From the NCBI GenBank assembly GCA_964654415.1, contig CAZZIP010000005.1:95061-159060 (forward strand): 64,000 nucleotides of DNA, read 5' to 3'. Both the position numbers and the translations under genes were made by a program. The notes beneath the pieces were generated by a model. It was not told where the DNA came from, searched no databases, and worked only from the letters and a program-made list of their open reading frames with translations. Position 1 is the first letter of the stretch; each line of letters begins with the position of its first letter. Source of the DNA: Methylohalobius sp964654415 (GTDB taxonomy: Bacteria > Pseudomonadota > Gammaproteobacteria > Methylococcales > Methylothermaceae). Shown one piece after another: positions 15,165 through 24,119 of the stretch.

Positions 15165-16362
15165 TGACGCTCACCACCGCCACCAAAATCGACATGATGA
15201 TCGCCGCGATCGCTACTCCCAAGCCCACGATCAGCATCGGTTCGAGCAAAGTCAATAGCCGCTGCACGGTGACCCTGACTTCAGCCTCGTAGATTTCAGC
15301 CATCTTTGAAAGCATGGGGGCAAGCTTTCCGGTTTCTTCCCCCAGCTTGATCATCTGGAGCGCCATGATCGGAAAATACCCGGCTTCTTCCAGGGCCGCC
15401 GACATCTCTCCACCTTCCTTGATGCGTCCCCCGGCTTGGGCGATGGCTTCACTGAGCACCAGGTTGCCCAGGGTATCTTTGACGATCCCTAGGGCGGAAA
15501 GAAGCGGTACCCCGGCCTCGAGCAGGGTCGAAAGCGTTTGCGCCAAGCGAGCCACGTCCAGCTTAAGCAAGAGTCCCCCCACCAGCGGCAGCTTGAGCAG
15601 CCAGCGGTGAAAACGATAGCGCAACTGTGGACGCGCCAACTGATTTTGTACCACTCGGATCATCCCAAGCACCCCGATCAGGACAAGCCAACCATAGCTT
15701 CGAATGCCAGAGGCGATGGCCATCACGATCTGCGTAGGCAAGGGCAGCTCTTTGCCGGCGCTTTGAAACATTTCCTCGAACTGGGGTACCACGAAAGTCA
15801 ATAAGGCGAGCAAGGACGCGATCGCCACGACCACCAGAATCGCAGGATAGATCAACGCGCTCACGACACTGGACCTAAGGGCTTGGGCGCGCTCTAGGTA
15901 ATCTGCCAAGCGCTCCAATACGCTCTCCAAAGCACCGCTGGCTTCCCCTGCCCGGACCATGCTTACGTACAACTTGGGGAACAGTCCGCCTTCGGCTTCC
16001 AGCGCCGCCGACAGCTGCGCCCCGCCCTTGACCTGCTCCAAGATCCGTTCGGTCAAAGTATTGAGCGCCGTGCCCTCGGGAAACACCGAAAGCAGCACTT
16101 TGAGGCTGCGATCCAGAGGCAGGCCAGCCGATAGCAGCGTGGCCAGTTCGCGGGTAAACAGGGTAAGCTCCTTGGGTTTGAGCCTGGCTCTGCGCCATCC
16201 CGGACGCAGCCAGCGCCAAGAGCTGGTCGCCGGTGCTACCCGGATCGGTAGCCAGCCTTCCTCTTGCAGTTGGCGGATCAACGCAGCTTCGTCCGGAGCC
16301 TCGCGCAAAGTCTCGACGGTTTCCCCGTCACGGCTGACTGCTTTGACGACGAAAGTAGGCAT
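15148..16362 (-). CDS. gspF: Type II secretion inner-membrane platform protein GspF
   Basis: This 404-residue polytopic protein has two T2SSF repeats. The first is at about residues 65-190 (LFTRELATLLSAGLPLDRSL, MVRAGEASGALESVLERLADY). The second is at about 270-390 (RLAQTLSTLLEAGVPLLSAL, MIKLGEETGKLAPMLSKMA). Three membrane helices flank and follow them. It couples the GspE ATPase to the pseudopilus. Its ATG shares one base with the gspE stop (TGATG). Confidence 0.95.
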   Translation of the reverse strand: MPTFVVKAVSRDGETVETLREAPDEAALIRQLQEEGWLPIRVAPATSSWRWLRPGWRRARLKPKELTLFTRELATLLSAGLPLDRSLKVLLSVFPEGTALNTLTERILEQVKGGAQLSAALEAEGGLFPKLYVSMVRAGEASGALESVLERLADYLERAQALRSSVVSALIYPAILVVVAIASLLALLTFVVPQFEEMFQSAGKELPLPTQIVMAIASGIRSYGWLVLIGVLGMIRVVQNQLARPQLRYRFHRWLLKLPLVGGLLLKLDVARLAQTLSTLLEAGVPLLSALGIVKDTLGNLVLSEAIAQAGGRIKEGGEMSAALEEAGYFPIMALQMIKLGEETGKLAPMLSKMAEIYEAEVRVTVQRLLTLLEPMLIVGLGVAIAAIIMSILVAVVSVNELAF

Positions 16363-18074
16363 CAGATGTCGGTGGTCACGCGCAGGACTTCTTCCAAGCT
16401 AGTCATCCCGGCGATGGCTTTCTTAAGACCGTCCTGATACATGGTAAGCATCCCTTCCTCAAGCGCAATTTTCTCGATCTCCCGCGCCTGAGCATGGCGC
16501 AATACTAGGCGGCGGATCGCATCCGACATGACCAGAAATTCCATGATGGCTAGCCGCCCCCGGTAACCGATCCCGTTACAGTGCTCGCACCCTATCGGTT
16601 TGTACAACACCGGCTCGCGTCCCCCCAAGAATCGGTCGAGACCGGTTTCTTTGACCACTTCGGGCAGTACCGGATAAGGAGCCTTACAATGCTCACACAG
16701 GCGCCTGACCAGGCGCTGGCCCAAAATGCCGTTGACCGTGGAAGTGATTAAGTAATCCTCCAGCCCCATATCCAACAGCCTAGTGACTCCTCCAGAGGCG
16801 TCGTTGGTGTGCAAGGTGGATAGCACTAAGTGGCCGGTTAAAGCGGCCTGGACGGCGATCCTGGCGGTCTCGAGGTCGCGCATCTCGCCGATCATGATCA
16901 CGTCTGGATCCTGGCGCATGATGGACCTCAAGGCGCTGGCGAACGTTAGACCGATCGCCGGCTTGACCTGGATCTGGTTGACACCGGCCAATTGGTACTC
17001 CACTGGATCCTCGACGGTGATGATTTTGCGCTCGGGCAAATTGAGCTTGTCTAAGGCGGTGTAAAGGGTGGTGCTCTTACCGCTGCCGGTGGGGCCGGTG
17101 ATGAGGATGATCCCGTGAGGCAACTCGAGCACGTTCAAGAACCTTTGTTGAACCTCGGGTTCGAATCCCAACGCGGCAAAATCTAAGGTCACCTGTTCCT
17201 TGTCCAAGAGGCGGATCACTACGCTCTCTCCGTACAAGGTCGGTACCGTAGAGACGCGCAGATCAAGCTCCTTGCCTTGCACCTGCGCTTTGATGCGTCC
17301 ATCCTGGGGTAAACGGCGCTCAGCGATATTGAGGTTGGCCATGAGTTTTACCCGCGAGATGACCGCCGCCGTTGAACGCACCGAGGGAGCGTCGATGTTG
17401 CGCAATATTCCATCTATCCTAAGGCGCACCTGGAGTTGATCCTCGAACGGCTCAATGTGAATGTCAGAAGCGCGAAGTTCCACGGCCTGCTGCAGGATCA
17501 AGTTGACGGTGCGGATCACCGGCGCCTCCGAAGCCATGTCCTTGAGATGCTCGACGTCGGCCTCATCCAACTCCGCATCGAAGGTCTGGATGCCTGTCTC
17601 TTCTGGGTTCTGCTCGTACTGGCGTTTTAAAGCGTTGTCGATTTCGCTAAGTACCCCGACCCGGAGCTCGACCCGTTTACCACAAGCCAGGGACAGCGCC
17701 TCGCCCAAAAATTCGTCCAACGGATCGGCGACGGCGACGATCAAACACTCGTCTTGCTCTGCCAGCCCGACCACATGGCGCAGGCGTAAGAAGCGCAAAG
17801 AGACGCTCTCCGGAAGCGGCGTGACGGCAGGGTAATCGGCCGCTGTGGCTAGACCTAGGCCACTGACTTCGGCCAAAGCTTCGGCGACGTCCTTCTCGGC
17901 CACCAGTCCTAAGCGGACCAGCAATACCGGCAGCGTGTCTTCGCTGGTTTCCTCGAGCACTCTGCGGGCGCGTTGCAGATCGGCAGGGCGGAGCTTGCCC
18001 GCCTCGACCAGGCGTCTGGCAAAGGCATCGTAGGAAGGAGCCTCCGCCTGCGCTTCAACGGCGACGACAGCCAT
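16362..18074 (-). CDS. gspE: Type II secretion ATPase GspE
   Basis: This 570-residue cytoplasmic ATPase has an N-terminal MshEN/GspE_N region, then ASDIHIEPFEDQLQVRLRID, Walker A GPTGSGKSTT, the Asp box IITVEDPVEYQ, Walker B MIGEMRDLETA, and the tetracysteine zinc site (CEHC, then CEHC 40-50 residues later). It is the first gene of the operon gspE-F-H-I-J-K. PilB and GspE share this architecture; the downstream pseudopilins decide for GspE. Confidence 0.94.
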   Translation of the reverse strand: MAVVAVEAQAEAPSYDAFARRLVEAGKLRPADLQRARRVLEETSEDTLPVLLVRLGLVAEKDVAEALAEVSGLGLATAADYPAVTPLPESVSLRFLRLRHVVGLAEQDECLIVAVADPLDEFLGEALSLACGKRVELRVGVLSEIDNALKRQYEQNPEETGIQTFDAELDEADVEHLKDMASEAPVIRTVNLILQQAVELRASDIHIEPFEDQLQVRLRIDGILRNIDAPSVRSTAAVISRVKLMANLNIAERRLPQDGRIKAQVQGKELDLRVSTVPTLYGESVVIRLLDKEQVTLDFAALGFEPEVQQRFLNVLELPHGIILITGPTGSGKSTTLYTALDKLNLPERKIITVEDPVEYQLAGVNQIQVKPAIGLTFASALRSIMRQDPDVIMIGEMRDLETARIAVQAALTGHLVLSTLHTNDASGGVTRLLDMGLEDYLITSTVNGILGQRLVRRLCEHCKAPYPVLPEVVKETGLDRFLGGREPVLYKPIGCEHCNGIGYRGRLAIMEFLVMSDAIRRLVLRHAQAREIEKIALEEGMLTMYQDGLKKAIAGMTSLEEVLRVTTDI

Positions 18075-18115
18075 TCAAACCATCCGTTTTCAATCTCAAG
18101 CCGAAGCTTTGACCA

Positions 18116-18328
18116 TTACTTTTTGAAAGAATTGCGGCGTCCATACGGAATCTGCTCGGAAGCCGAGATTCCAGTCCCCGGTAGCCCAGCCGTCACCCTA
18201 ACCCCGCCGCGACCAAAGGTAAGCCAAAACCCAGGCCGTCCCACTGACAGCGAAACCCCCGTTTTGGTCAAGTTAAGATAGATCAGACCCGGAACGATGG
18301 GGATACGGCGCTGGAACCTAAGGTACAT
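18116..18328 (-). CDS. DUF4236 domain protein
   Basis: This 70-residue protein reads YLRFQRRIPIVPGLIYLNLTKTGVSLSVG, the hallmark DUF4236 start (F.FRK..KI.PG.R.N.SKSG.S.S.G). DUF4236 domains are usually N-terminal to other modules in small accessory proteins; here the domain stands alone. Function unknown. It abuts the 93-residue hypothetical gene upstream. Confidence 0.72.
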   Translation of the reverse strand: MYLRFQRRIPIVPGLIYLNLTKTGVSLSVGRPGFWLTFGRGGVRVTAGLPGTGISASEQIPYGRRNSFKK

Positions 18329-18610
18329 TTAGTCCTTCTTTTGCTGGTTAAATAACTGCGCCGCGTCCACGCTCATCGGTGTGGGTTGGTCGACGCGGAC
18401 CAAGCCCAACCGACGCACGCCGACAAACGCGGTGGGCATAATCTCTTCTTCGGAAGGACCTGCCCTACCTGTAGCAAATCCAAACTCAACTACCAGTTCA
18501 TAGTAGCCGCTATCGATCCCGTAATGTCGGATAAGTAGCTCAGTCAAGAGCTTAATGTCCAGCAGCTCTCCTACAGGGTCGCGTGGCTTGTCAACGCTTT
18601 GCTGTGCCAT
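18329..18610 (-). CDS. Hypothetical protein downstream of hicAB
   Basis: This 93-residue acidic soluble protein has no recognised motif. It contains a helical start (GELLDIKLLTELLIRHYGID) and a beta-like middle (YYELVVEFGFATG). Its start overlaps the end of the HicB frame by 40 bases; an internal start near a GTAGGAGA ribosome site would remove the overlap. It lies between the HicAB pair and the DUF4236 gene on the same strand. Confidence 0.5.
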   Translation of the reverse strand: MAQQSVDKPRDPVGELLDIKLLTELLIRHYGIDSGYYELVVEFGFATGRAGPSEEEIMPTAFVGVRRLGLVRVDQPTPMSVDAAQLFNQQKKD

Positions 18611-19038
18611 ACGGGGTTTACCGTAGAGTGGAGTTTGGGTTGTGAAGACTGAATCTGGTCAAAGTTGACAAACACATAAGTCGTCGAAATATTGGATTTC
18701 TTACGCTGATCCAATAGGCAATCGACGGCCTCGCACACCAGTTCGTTAATGCTGCATCGGCGCCTGGCTGCCTCCAAGGCAAGCTGGCGGTGGCGGTCGG
18801 GACCGACACGCACGTTGAAACTGCCACGATAAGGCTTGTTGGGCTCAACGCCAGCGCGCTGACAATAGGCCAGATAGTCATCCACGACCTCACGGAAAGC
18901 CGCCTCGAGCTCCTCCACGCTTTTGCCGTGGAACATCAGCAAACTGTCGATGTGCAGCACCTTGCCGAAGAACATCCGCTCCTCAGCATCGAATTCGACA
19001 ATAGCTTCGTAACCCTTGTACTTGAGCGTGTTGCTCAT
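18571..19038 (-). CDS. hicB: HicB family antitoxin
   Basis: The start at 19038 overlaps the hicA stop (ATGA) and yields MSNTLKYKGYEAIVEFDAEE, the HicB-like RNase-H-fold beginning, with GKVLHIDSLLMFHGKSVEELEAAF. The C-terminal part (SFNVRVGPDRHRQLALEAARRRCSINELV) is a ribbon-helix-helix DNA-binding domain that would autorepress the operon. A tail of about 40 residues beyond the RHH is unusual. The product should neutralise the adjacent HicA. Confidence 0.88.
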   Translation of the reverse strand: MSNTLKYKGYEAIVEFDAEERMFFGKVLHIDSLLMFHGKSVEELEAAFREVVDDYLAYCQRAGVEPNKPYRGSFNVRVGPDRHRQLALEAARRRCSINELVCEAVDCLLDQRKKSNISTTYVFVNFDQIQSSQPKLHSTVNPVWHSKALTSHATL

Positions 19039-19295
19039 TCTTCGATCACCCCCATCTCCTTTAGCCTCTTCTTTATTTCTTTCAGCTGCTGCCTGTACAT
19101 GACGCCTGCTGGGTGTGGGCGGTAGGCGTTGATCACAATGGACTTGTCTTGACGCCACACAAACCTATGATGCGAGCCACCACCTGACTGATCTAGATCG
19201 AAACCAAGGTCGTCCAGCAGGCGCACTAATTCTTCCCATCTGAAATCCTTTGGACAGTCGCAGAACCGGTCAAGCAGTTTTTGTCTTTTCGACAC
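19035..19295 (-). CDS. hicA: HicA family mRNA interferase toxin
   Basis: This 86-residue protein has the double-stranded RNA-binding-like fold of HicA: DFRWEELVRLLDDLGFDL, then the active-site region GSHHRFVW with the catalytic His, and the C-terminal QLKEIKKRLKEMG helix. The order toxin-antitoxin with a 4-base overlap is typical for hicAB. The toxin cleaves mRNA in a ribosome-independent way and is blocked by HicB. Confidence 0.9.
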   Translation of the reverse strand: MSKRQKLLDRFCDCPKDFRWEELVRLLDDLGFDLDQSGGGSHHRFVWRQDKSIVINAYRPHPAGVMYRQQLKEIKKRLKEMGVIEE

Positions 19296-19322
19296 GATAA
19301 TTATGGATCAAGTTCGCCAATA

Positions 19323-19343
19323 GGCAACTAAAAATTAGTTGCC
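19323..19343. terminator. Hairpin overlapping the ilvE stop codon
   Basis: GGCAACTAA (19323-19331), AAA, TTAGTTGCC (19335-19343): a 9-bp perfect stem whose arm includes the TAA of ilvE on the minus strand. No T tract follows on either strand. It probably ends or protects the ilvE message. Confidence 0.4.
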
Positions 19344-20267
19344 AGGCACCACCGGCGTCAGCCATTCGGGATGGTCGCTGCGGCGGCCGTGGACGTAGTC
19401 GAAATACAAGCTCTGCAGCTTTTCGGTGATCGGGCCGCGGCTGCCGTTTCCTATGCTGCGGCCGTCGACCTCGCGGATGGGGGTAATCTCGGCGGCGGTG
19501 CCGGTAAAGAAAGCCTCGTCGGCGATATAGACCTCGTCGCGCGTGATGCGCTTTTCGATCACTTCAAGACCCAGTTCACGGGCGATGGTGATGACCGTGT
19601 CACGGGTGATGCCTTCCAGCACTGAGGTCAGGTCTGGCGTATAGAGCTTGCCTCGGCGGACGATGAACAAGTTCTCGCCGCTACCCTCGGCGGCATAGCC
19701 TTGGGCGTCTAGCAGCAAGGCCTCGTCGTAGCCGCAATCCAAAGCTTCCTGCAGGGCGAGCATGGAGTTGACGTAGTTGCCATTGGCTTTGGCTTTGCAC
19801 ATTAAGCTGTTGACGTGATTGCGGGTAAACGAAGAGGTGCGCACCCGAATCCCCCGGCTTAGGTTCTCAGCGCCCAGATACGCTCCCCATTCCCAGGCCG
19901 CCACCATCACGTGGACCTTGAGATTGTCGGCGCGAAGCCCCATGCCTTCTGCGCCGTAAAAACACATTGGCCGGATGTAGGCGCTGTCTAAGCGGTTGCG
20001 CCAGACGGCCTCGCACTGGATGCGGTTTAAAGTCTCTTTATTGTATGGAATCGCCATCCGCATGATGTGAGCGGAACGAAACAGCCGGTCCGTGTGATCC
20101 TGCAGGCGAAAGATAGCCGTGCCGTGCTGGCCGTAATAAGCCCTAAGTCCCTCGAATACTCCGCCGCCGTAATGGAGGGTGTGGGTCAAAATGTGTATCT
20201 TGGCCTCCCGCCAGGGCAGCCATTCGCCGTCTAGCCAGATCTCACCGTCTTTGTCATACATCAGCAT
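19335..20267 (-). CDS. ilvE: Branched-chain amino acid aminotransferase
   Basis: This PLP enzyme makes Val, Leu and Ile from their keto acids. The start at 20267 (or 20261) gives about 310 residues, the usual length; an upstream start would overlap glnE. Motifs are LTHTLHYGGGVFEGLRAY, CKAKANGNYVNSMLALQEA with the PLP Lys, DEALLLDAQGYAAEGSGEN (the class IV signature), and EAFFTGTAAEITPI. It follows glnE by a few bases, an order known from Pseudomonas-type genomes. Confidence 0.95.
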   Translation of the reverse strand: MLMYDKDGEIWLDGEWLPWREAKIHILTHTLHYGGGVFEGLRAYYGQHGTAIFRLQDHTDRLFRSAHIMRMAIPYNKETLNRIQCEAVWRNRLDSAYIRPMCFYGAEGMGLRADNLKVHVMVAAWEWGAYLGAENLSRGIRVRTSSFTRNHVNSLMCKAKANGNYVNSMLALQEALDCGYDEALLLDAQGYAAEGSGENLFIVRRGKLYTPDLTSVLEGITRDTVITIARELGLEVIEKRITRDEVYIADEAFFTGTAAEITPIREVDGRSIGNGSRGPITEKLQSLYFDYVHGRRSDHPEWLTPVVPGN

Positions 20268-20269
20268 CT

Positions 20270-23155
20270 TCAGGTTTCTCCTGCAGAAGGTTCGAGCAAT
20301 CGTCGCCACAGGCGCACCACTTCGGCCCGCTCCTTCCGGAACGCGTCCTGCGGCACCAAACCTGGCTGTTCTTCCAGCGCCAGGCGATGGAGACTGGTTC
20401 TGAATTCCAGGTAGGTCTCCTGCAAAAAGTGCGCCTCACTTCGCTCAAGCCAACCAACCTCGGCCAGAGCGTCCAAAAGGCGTAGGTTGTCGGTGTAGCG
20501 AAACGCCTCCGCTTGCCTGTGCGCGTAGGCCAAACAGCCAAATTGTACTATAAACTCGATGTCTACGACACCGCCTGGGCCGTGCTTGAGGTCGAATTCA
20601 GCCGCGCTGGACTGATCGAGGTGGAGGCGCATCTTTTCCCGCATTTCCACTACTTCTCGGCGCAGCTTGTCCAGGTTTCGCTTCAGGCACAGCACTTCAA
20701 GGCGCACCCGTTCGAACTCGCGCCCCAGATCGAAATCGCCTGCTACCGGTCGCGCCCGCACCAGCGCCTGATGTTCCCAAGTCCAGGCGGACTCGTGCTG
20801 GTAACGCTCAAAGGCGGTCAGGCTAGTGACCAAAAGGCCAGCGTTGCCACTGGGGCGCAGGCGCATGTCGATCGGATACAGTACCCCAGACAGCATCGGC
20901 GTGGTCAGGATGTAGATGAGGCGCTGGCCGAGGCGGATGAAAAACTGGGAAAGCGGAACCGGACGGGGACCTTGGGTTTCCGCTTCGGCCTCTCCTCGGT
21001 AAAGGAATACCAGATCCAGATCCGAACCATACCCTAACTCGATTCCCCCCAGTTTGCCGTAGCCGACGACGATGAAGTCGCGCAGGACGCTTACATCTGC
21101 CCCTGGGGGCGGACCATGCTTGGCAGTTACCTGGCGCCAAGCCAAAGCTACCGATCGCTCCAGAATAACTTCAGCGATAGCAGTCAAATAATCGCTGACG
21201 ATACGGGTGGGGATAGCCCCGGCGATATCCGCCGCCGCTACCCGTAACACGTGGACCTGCTTAAAGTGGCGCAAGGCGTTTAACAGCGCCTCGTCGTCGC
21301 TCGGGTCCAGCCCGCTCAGACGATGGTCCAGATCGGTCTCAAGCTGATCTCGGGTGAGTGGCGCATAAAGGGTACGTGGATCGATTAATTCGTCCAGTAA
21401 CATTGGAAATTGCGCCAATTGCCTGGTGATCCAAGGGCTGGCGGCTGCCAGCCTGATCAATTGGTTCAAGGCACCTGGATTTTCCGCCAGCAGGGTCAGG
21501 TAAGCGCTGCGGCCGGCGATGGTCTCAAGCAGATTGAGCAAGCGCGGAAGTACGCTGTCTGAGCACTGACTTTGGCCGGCCGCTTCGATCAAAGCCGGCA
21601 TCAGTCGGTCCAGTTCCTCCGCAGCCTTTGGAGTCAGCAAACGGATCGCACGGGAACTGCGGAATGTCTGCAACCGCTCCCACGTCTCCTCGGGGTTCCG
21701 ATAGCCCAGCGCTGCCAATCGGCACCGTAACTGGTCTTCCTCTTCCACCCCGCGCCAAATCCGTACCCCCGGACCTTCTGCTGCGGCTGTCTCAGGCAAA
21801 GCGAAGACCCGCTCGAACAGGGTTTGCACCCGATGACGTACTTTTTCTAGCCGGCACCGAAACGTTTCCCAGTCGGGGTCCCCCATTCCCACCGCCAACC
21901 GCAGCTTCCCTATCTCGTCTTGAGGCAAGCTTTGAGTTTGCTCATCAGCGTATTCCTGCAAACGATTTTCCACCTGGCGTAGAAAGCGATAGCTTGAGAT
22001 CAGGGCATCGGCCTCCTCTGGAGGCAGGAGATTCAATTCTTTAAGGCACGCCAGAGTCACCAGCAGGCGTTGGTCTCTCAGGCAGAGCTCGTGACCACCC
22101 CGGATTAGCTGGAACACCTGGGCGATGAACTCGATCTCGCGGATCCCCCCTGGCCCCAGCTTGATATCCTCCAACCGGTCGCGGCGTTTTAACTCCGCCA
22201 TGATTTTGCGCTTGAGCTCGCGCAATGAGGCGAGCACGCCGTAGTCGAGGTAGCGGCGATAGACGAAAGGCTTAAGCTGCTTGATAAGACGCGCGCCAGC
22301 CTCTAAGTCACCGGCTACCGGACGAGCTTTGATCATAGCGTAGCGTTCCCAATCCCGCGCCTGGGATTGGTAGTAGATGTCCATCGCATCAAAACTGAGC
22401 ACCAAGGGGCCGCTGTCGCCAAATGGACGCAGCCGGGTATCGACCCGAAACACAAAGCCATCTTCAGTCTGCGCTTGAAGCGCCTTGATCAAGTCCCGGC
22501 ACAGGCGCAGGTAAAACTCCTGATAGGTGATTGCCGAACGCTCCGTCAATACCCCATCTTGCTCGAAAGCAAAGATTAGATCGATGTCCGAAGAAAAATT
22601 CAGCTCCCATCCACCCAGTTTGCCCATTGCCAAGATTACCGGATACTGCGGTCGGCCGTCCTGGCATCTAGGGGTACCGAAGCGCAGGCAAGCTCGCTGG
22701 AACAGCCAATCGAGAGCTACTTTGAGGCAGCTCTCGGCAAGCAGGGAAAGCTCGCATAAGGTGTCCTCGATGGGTGACCAACCGGCGATGTCGCGCCAGG
22801 CGATGCGGATCATCTCGCGATTGCGAAAACGACGCAGGAGCTTTTGCAGATCGGCGAATTCCTCAGCCTCCTCCAACAACGCGGAAAACTCCTTACAGTA
22901 TTCTCCCGCCCGTCCAGGCGCTTTAAGGTCTCCACTTGCAATCAGGTCCGAAAGCATCTCTGGACGCCGGACGCACTGCTCGGCGACAAATCGGCTGACC
23001 GCGAAAACCGTGGGGAGACTCGCCAGTACTTCATCGTCTGCCGGAATGTTCACCGCATTCTGGGAGGCAGCTTCCAGATATTGTTGCCAAGCCCCCTCAG
23101 CCGATGGGCGGAGGGAAGAAGGCAGACAGGAAAAATCTGGGGATGGAATGGTCAC
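20270..23155 (-). CDS. glnE: Bifunctional glutamine synthetase adenylyltransferase/deadenylase
   Basis: This 961-residue enzyme adenylylates and deadenylylates GlnA in response to PII. It has two nucleotidyltransferase domains. The N-terminal one (GKLGGWELNFSSDIDLIFAF, about residue 175) is the deadenylase and the C-terminal one (GYGKLGGIELGYGSDLDLVF, about residue 685) the adenylylase. Each is followed by an RLRP(S/F)G motif and a helical domain with KxGPGGI/VV(R/D)IEF. Length is normal. Confidence 0.96.
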   Translation of the reverse strand: MTIPSPDFSCLPSSLRPSAEGAWQQYLEAASQNAVNIPADDEVLASLPTVFAVSRFVAEQCVRRPEMLSDLIASGDLKAPGRAGEYCKEFSALLEEAEEFADLQKLLRRFRNREMIRIAWRDIAGWSPIEDTLCELSLLAESCLKVALDWLFQRACLRFGTPRCQDGRPQYPVILAMGKLGGWELNFSSDIDLIFAFEQDGVLTERSAITYQEFYLRLCRDLIKALQAQTEDGFVFRVDTRLRPFGDSGPLVLSFDAMDIYYQSQARDWERYAMIKARPVAGDLEAGARLIKQLKPFVYRRYLDYGVLASLRELKRKIMAELKRRDRLEDIKLGPGGIREIEFIAQVFQLIRGGHELCLRDQRLLVTLACLKELNLLPPEEADALISSYRFLRQVENRLQEYADEQTQSLPQDEIGKLRLAVGMGDPDWETFRCRLEKVRHRVQTLFERVFALPETAAAEGPGVRIWRGVEEEDQLRCRLAALGYRNPEETWERLQTFRSSRAIRLLTPKAAEELDRLMPALIEAAGQSQCSDSVLPRLLNLLETIAGRSAYLTLLAENPGALNQLIRLAAASPWITRQLAQFPMLLDELIDPRTLYAPLTRDQLETDLDHRLSGLDPSDDEALLNALRHFKQVHVLRVAAADIAGAIPTRIVSDYLTAIAEVILERSVALAWRQVTAKHGPPPGADVSVLRDFIVVGYGKLGGIELGYGSDLDLVFLYRGEAEAETQGPRPVPLSQFFIRLGQRLIYILTTPMLSGVLYPIDMRLRPSGNAGLLVTSLTAFERYQHESAWTWEHQALVRARPVAGDFDLGREFERVRLEVLCLKRNLDKLRREVVEMREKMRLHLDQSSAAEFDLKHGPGGVVDIEFIVQFGCLAYAHRQAEAFRYTDNLRLLDALAEVGWLERSEAHFLQETYLEFRTSLHRLALEEQPGLVPQDAFRKERAEVVRLWRRLLEPSAGET

Positions 23156-23168
23156 ACCAGGAGTATCG

Positions 23169-23567
23169 TCAAAGGCTGGGCGAACCGGGGCTCAGGTGGG
23201 TTCTTTCGTAAACCTCCTGACACTTAAGGCAACGCTTGGCGGTAGGATAGGCCTTGAGCCGCTCGACGCCGATCGGCTGCTCGCAGTCGATACAGATCCC
23301 ATAGCTCCCCTCAGCGATCCGGATCAAAGCGGCGTCGATGTCACGGATCTCCTGGATATGGCGGTCGATGCCGGCCAGATTGAGGTCCACCAAAAGATCG
23401 GCTACCGCCGCCTCTTCCACGTCATGGACCCGCCCGGCCAATTCCTGGTAGCGTTCCTCGTCGCTCTGCAAAAGCTCGGCGCGGATCTCCTCACGCAGGG
23501 CTTGATAGCGATTCTTCAACAGCTGTCTGAACTCGCTCAGCTGGTGATCGGTCAATGCTTGTTCCAT
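23169..23567 (-). CDS. DksA/TraR family zinc-finger protein
   Basis: This 132-residue protein has a coiled-coil hairpin start (FRQLLKNRYQALREEIRAEL), then GSYGICIDCEQPIGVERLKAYPTAKRCLKCQ with the four-Cys zinc finger. DksA proteins enter the RNA polymerase secondary channel. The coiled-coil tip is not a clear DxxDxA, so it may be a DksA paralogue rather than the housekeeping one. It lies 13 bases upstream of glnE on the same strand. Confidence 0.88.
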   Translation of the reverse strand: MEQALTDHQLSEFRQLLKNRYQALREEIRAELLQSDEERYQELAGRVHDVEEAAVADLLVDLNLAGIDRHIQEIRDIDAALIRIAEGSYGICIDCEQPIGVERLKAYPTAKRCLKCQEVYERTHLSPGSPSL

Positions 23568-23619
23568 ACTCTCTCTTTACCTAAAAATTTGGCAAATGGA
23601 TGGTCAATCCCATTCGGTT

Positions 23620-23648
23620 TATAATCGAAGTCTCAATTAAATAGGAGG
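23620..23648 (+). promoter_or_regulatory. -10 element and ribosome binding site of the 23659 gene
   Basis: TATAAT at 23620-23625 is a perfect -10; no good -35 is spaced 16-18 bases upstream. AGGAGG at about 23643-23648 lies before the ATG at 23659. Confidence 0.4.
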
Positions 23649-23658
23649 TTGGCGAAAA

Positions 23659-24072
23659 ATGAAAGCCGGTTTTGTTCTTTTGGCCCTGCTGGCCGTGATT
23701 TTCGTGCTCCCCGTCACCTGCTCCGGCAGCCGGGAGATCCATGCTTCTTCTCTGAAGACCGCCTATCAATCAGCGCGCATGGTGAAAAACTATATCCGCG
23801 ACGATTCAGAGCGCCTCGCATTCCAGATCGCCTTCGGAACCCTCCAGCAGATCAAGACCGAGGAAGGCGGACAAGCCGCCTTTCTGGACGCGGTGGACGG
23901 CAAAAAAGCCGAGGAAATCATCGCCCTTGCCCGAGAAGAAGTCAATGCCCACATCGCCAAAGGGGATAAACGCTTTGCCCAGTATCAGTCTTGGGACGAT
24001 ATGGTCCAGCAATTGACCAAAGACACCCCAAAGGTGTTGGGAAGCGAGCGCGAGCAACGGGCCTATGAGTAA
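23659..24072 (+). CDS. Putative exported or lipoprotein, DUF6694-like
   Basis: This 137-residue protein starts with a signal peptide (MKAGFVLLALLAVIFVLPVTC). The Cys at 21 could be lipidated, but the preceding residues (VTC) are only a partial lipobox. The mature part is helical and charged: IHASSLKTAYQSARMVKNYI, ERLAFQIAFGTLQQ, KAEEIIALAREEV. It resembles small lipoproteins of the DUF6694 type, where a helix is followed by an FGTL-like segment; this assignment is tentative. It has its own promoter-like -10. Confidence 0.65.
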   Translation: MKAGFVLLALLAVIFVLPVTCSGSREIHASSLKTAYQSARMVKNYIRDDSERLAFQIAFGTLQQIKTEEGGQAAFLDAVDGKKAEEIIALAREEVNAHIAKGDKRFAQYQSWDDMVQQLTKDTPKVLGSEREQRAYE

Positions 24073-24119
24073 AGCGCTTTGAGACTGCACGCAGCTAGCC
24101 GGTCCAGTTGACCCAACCG

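Noticed and set aside
16362..18074. PilB of the type IV pilus instead of GspE
   Set aside because: The architecture is shared, but the operon continues with GspF and the GspH-I-J-K pseudopilins rather than with pilC and pilD.
22527..23624. 365-residue open frame opposite glnE and the DksA-like gene
   Set aside because: It runs antisense through two conserved genes and has biased Ser/Arg composition; no motif supports it.
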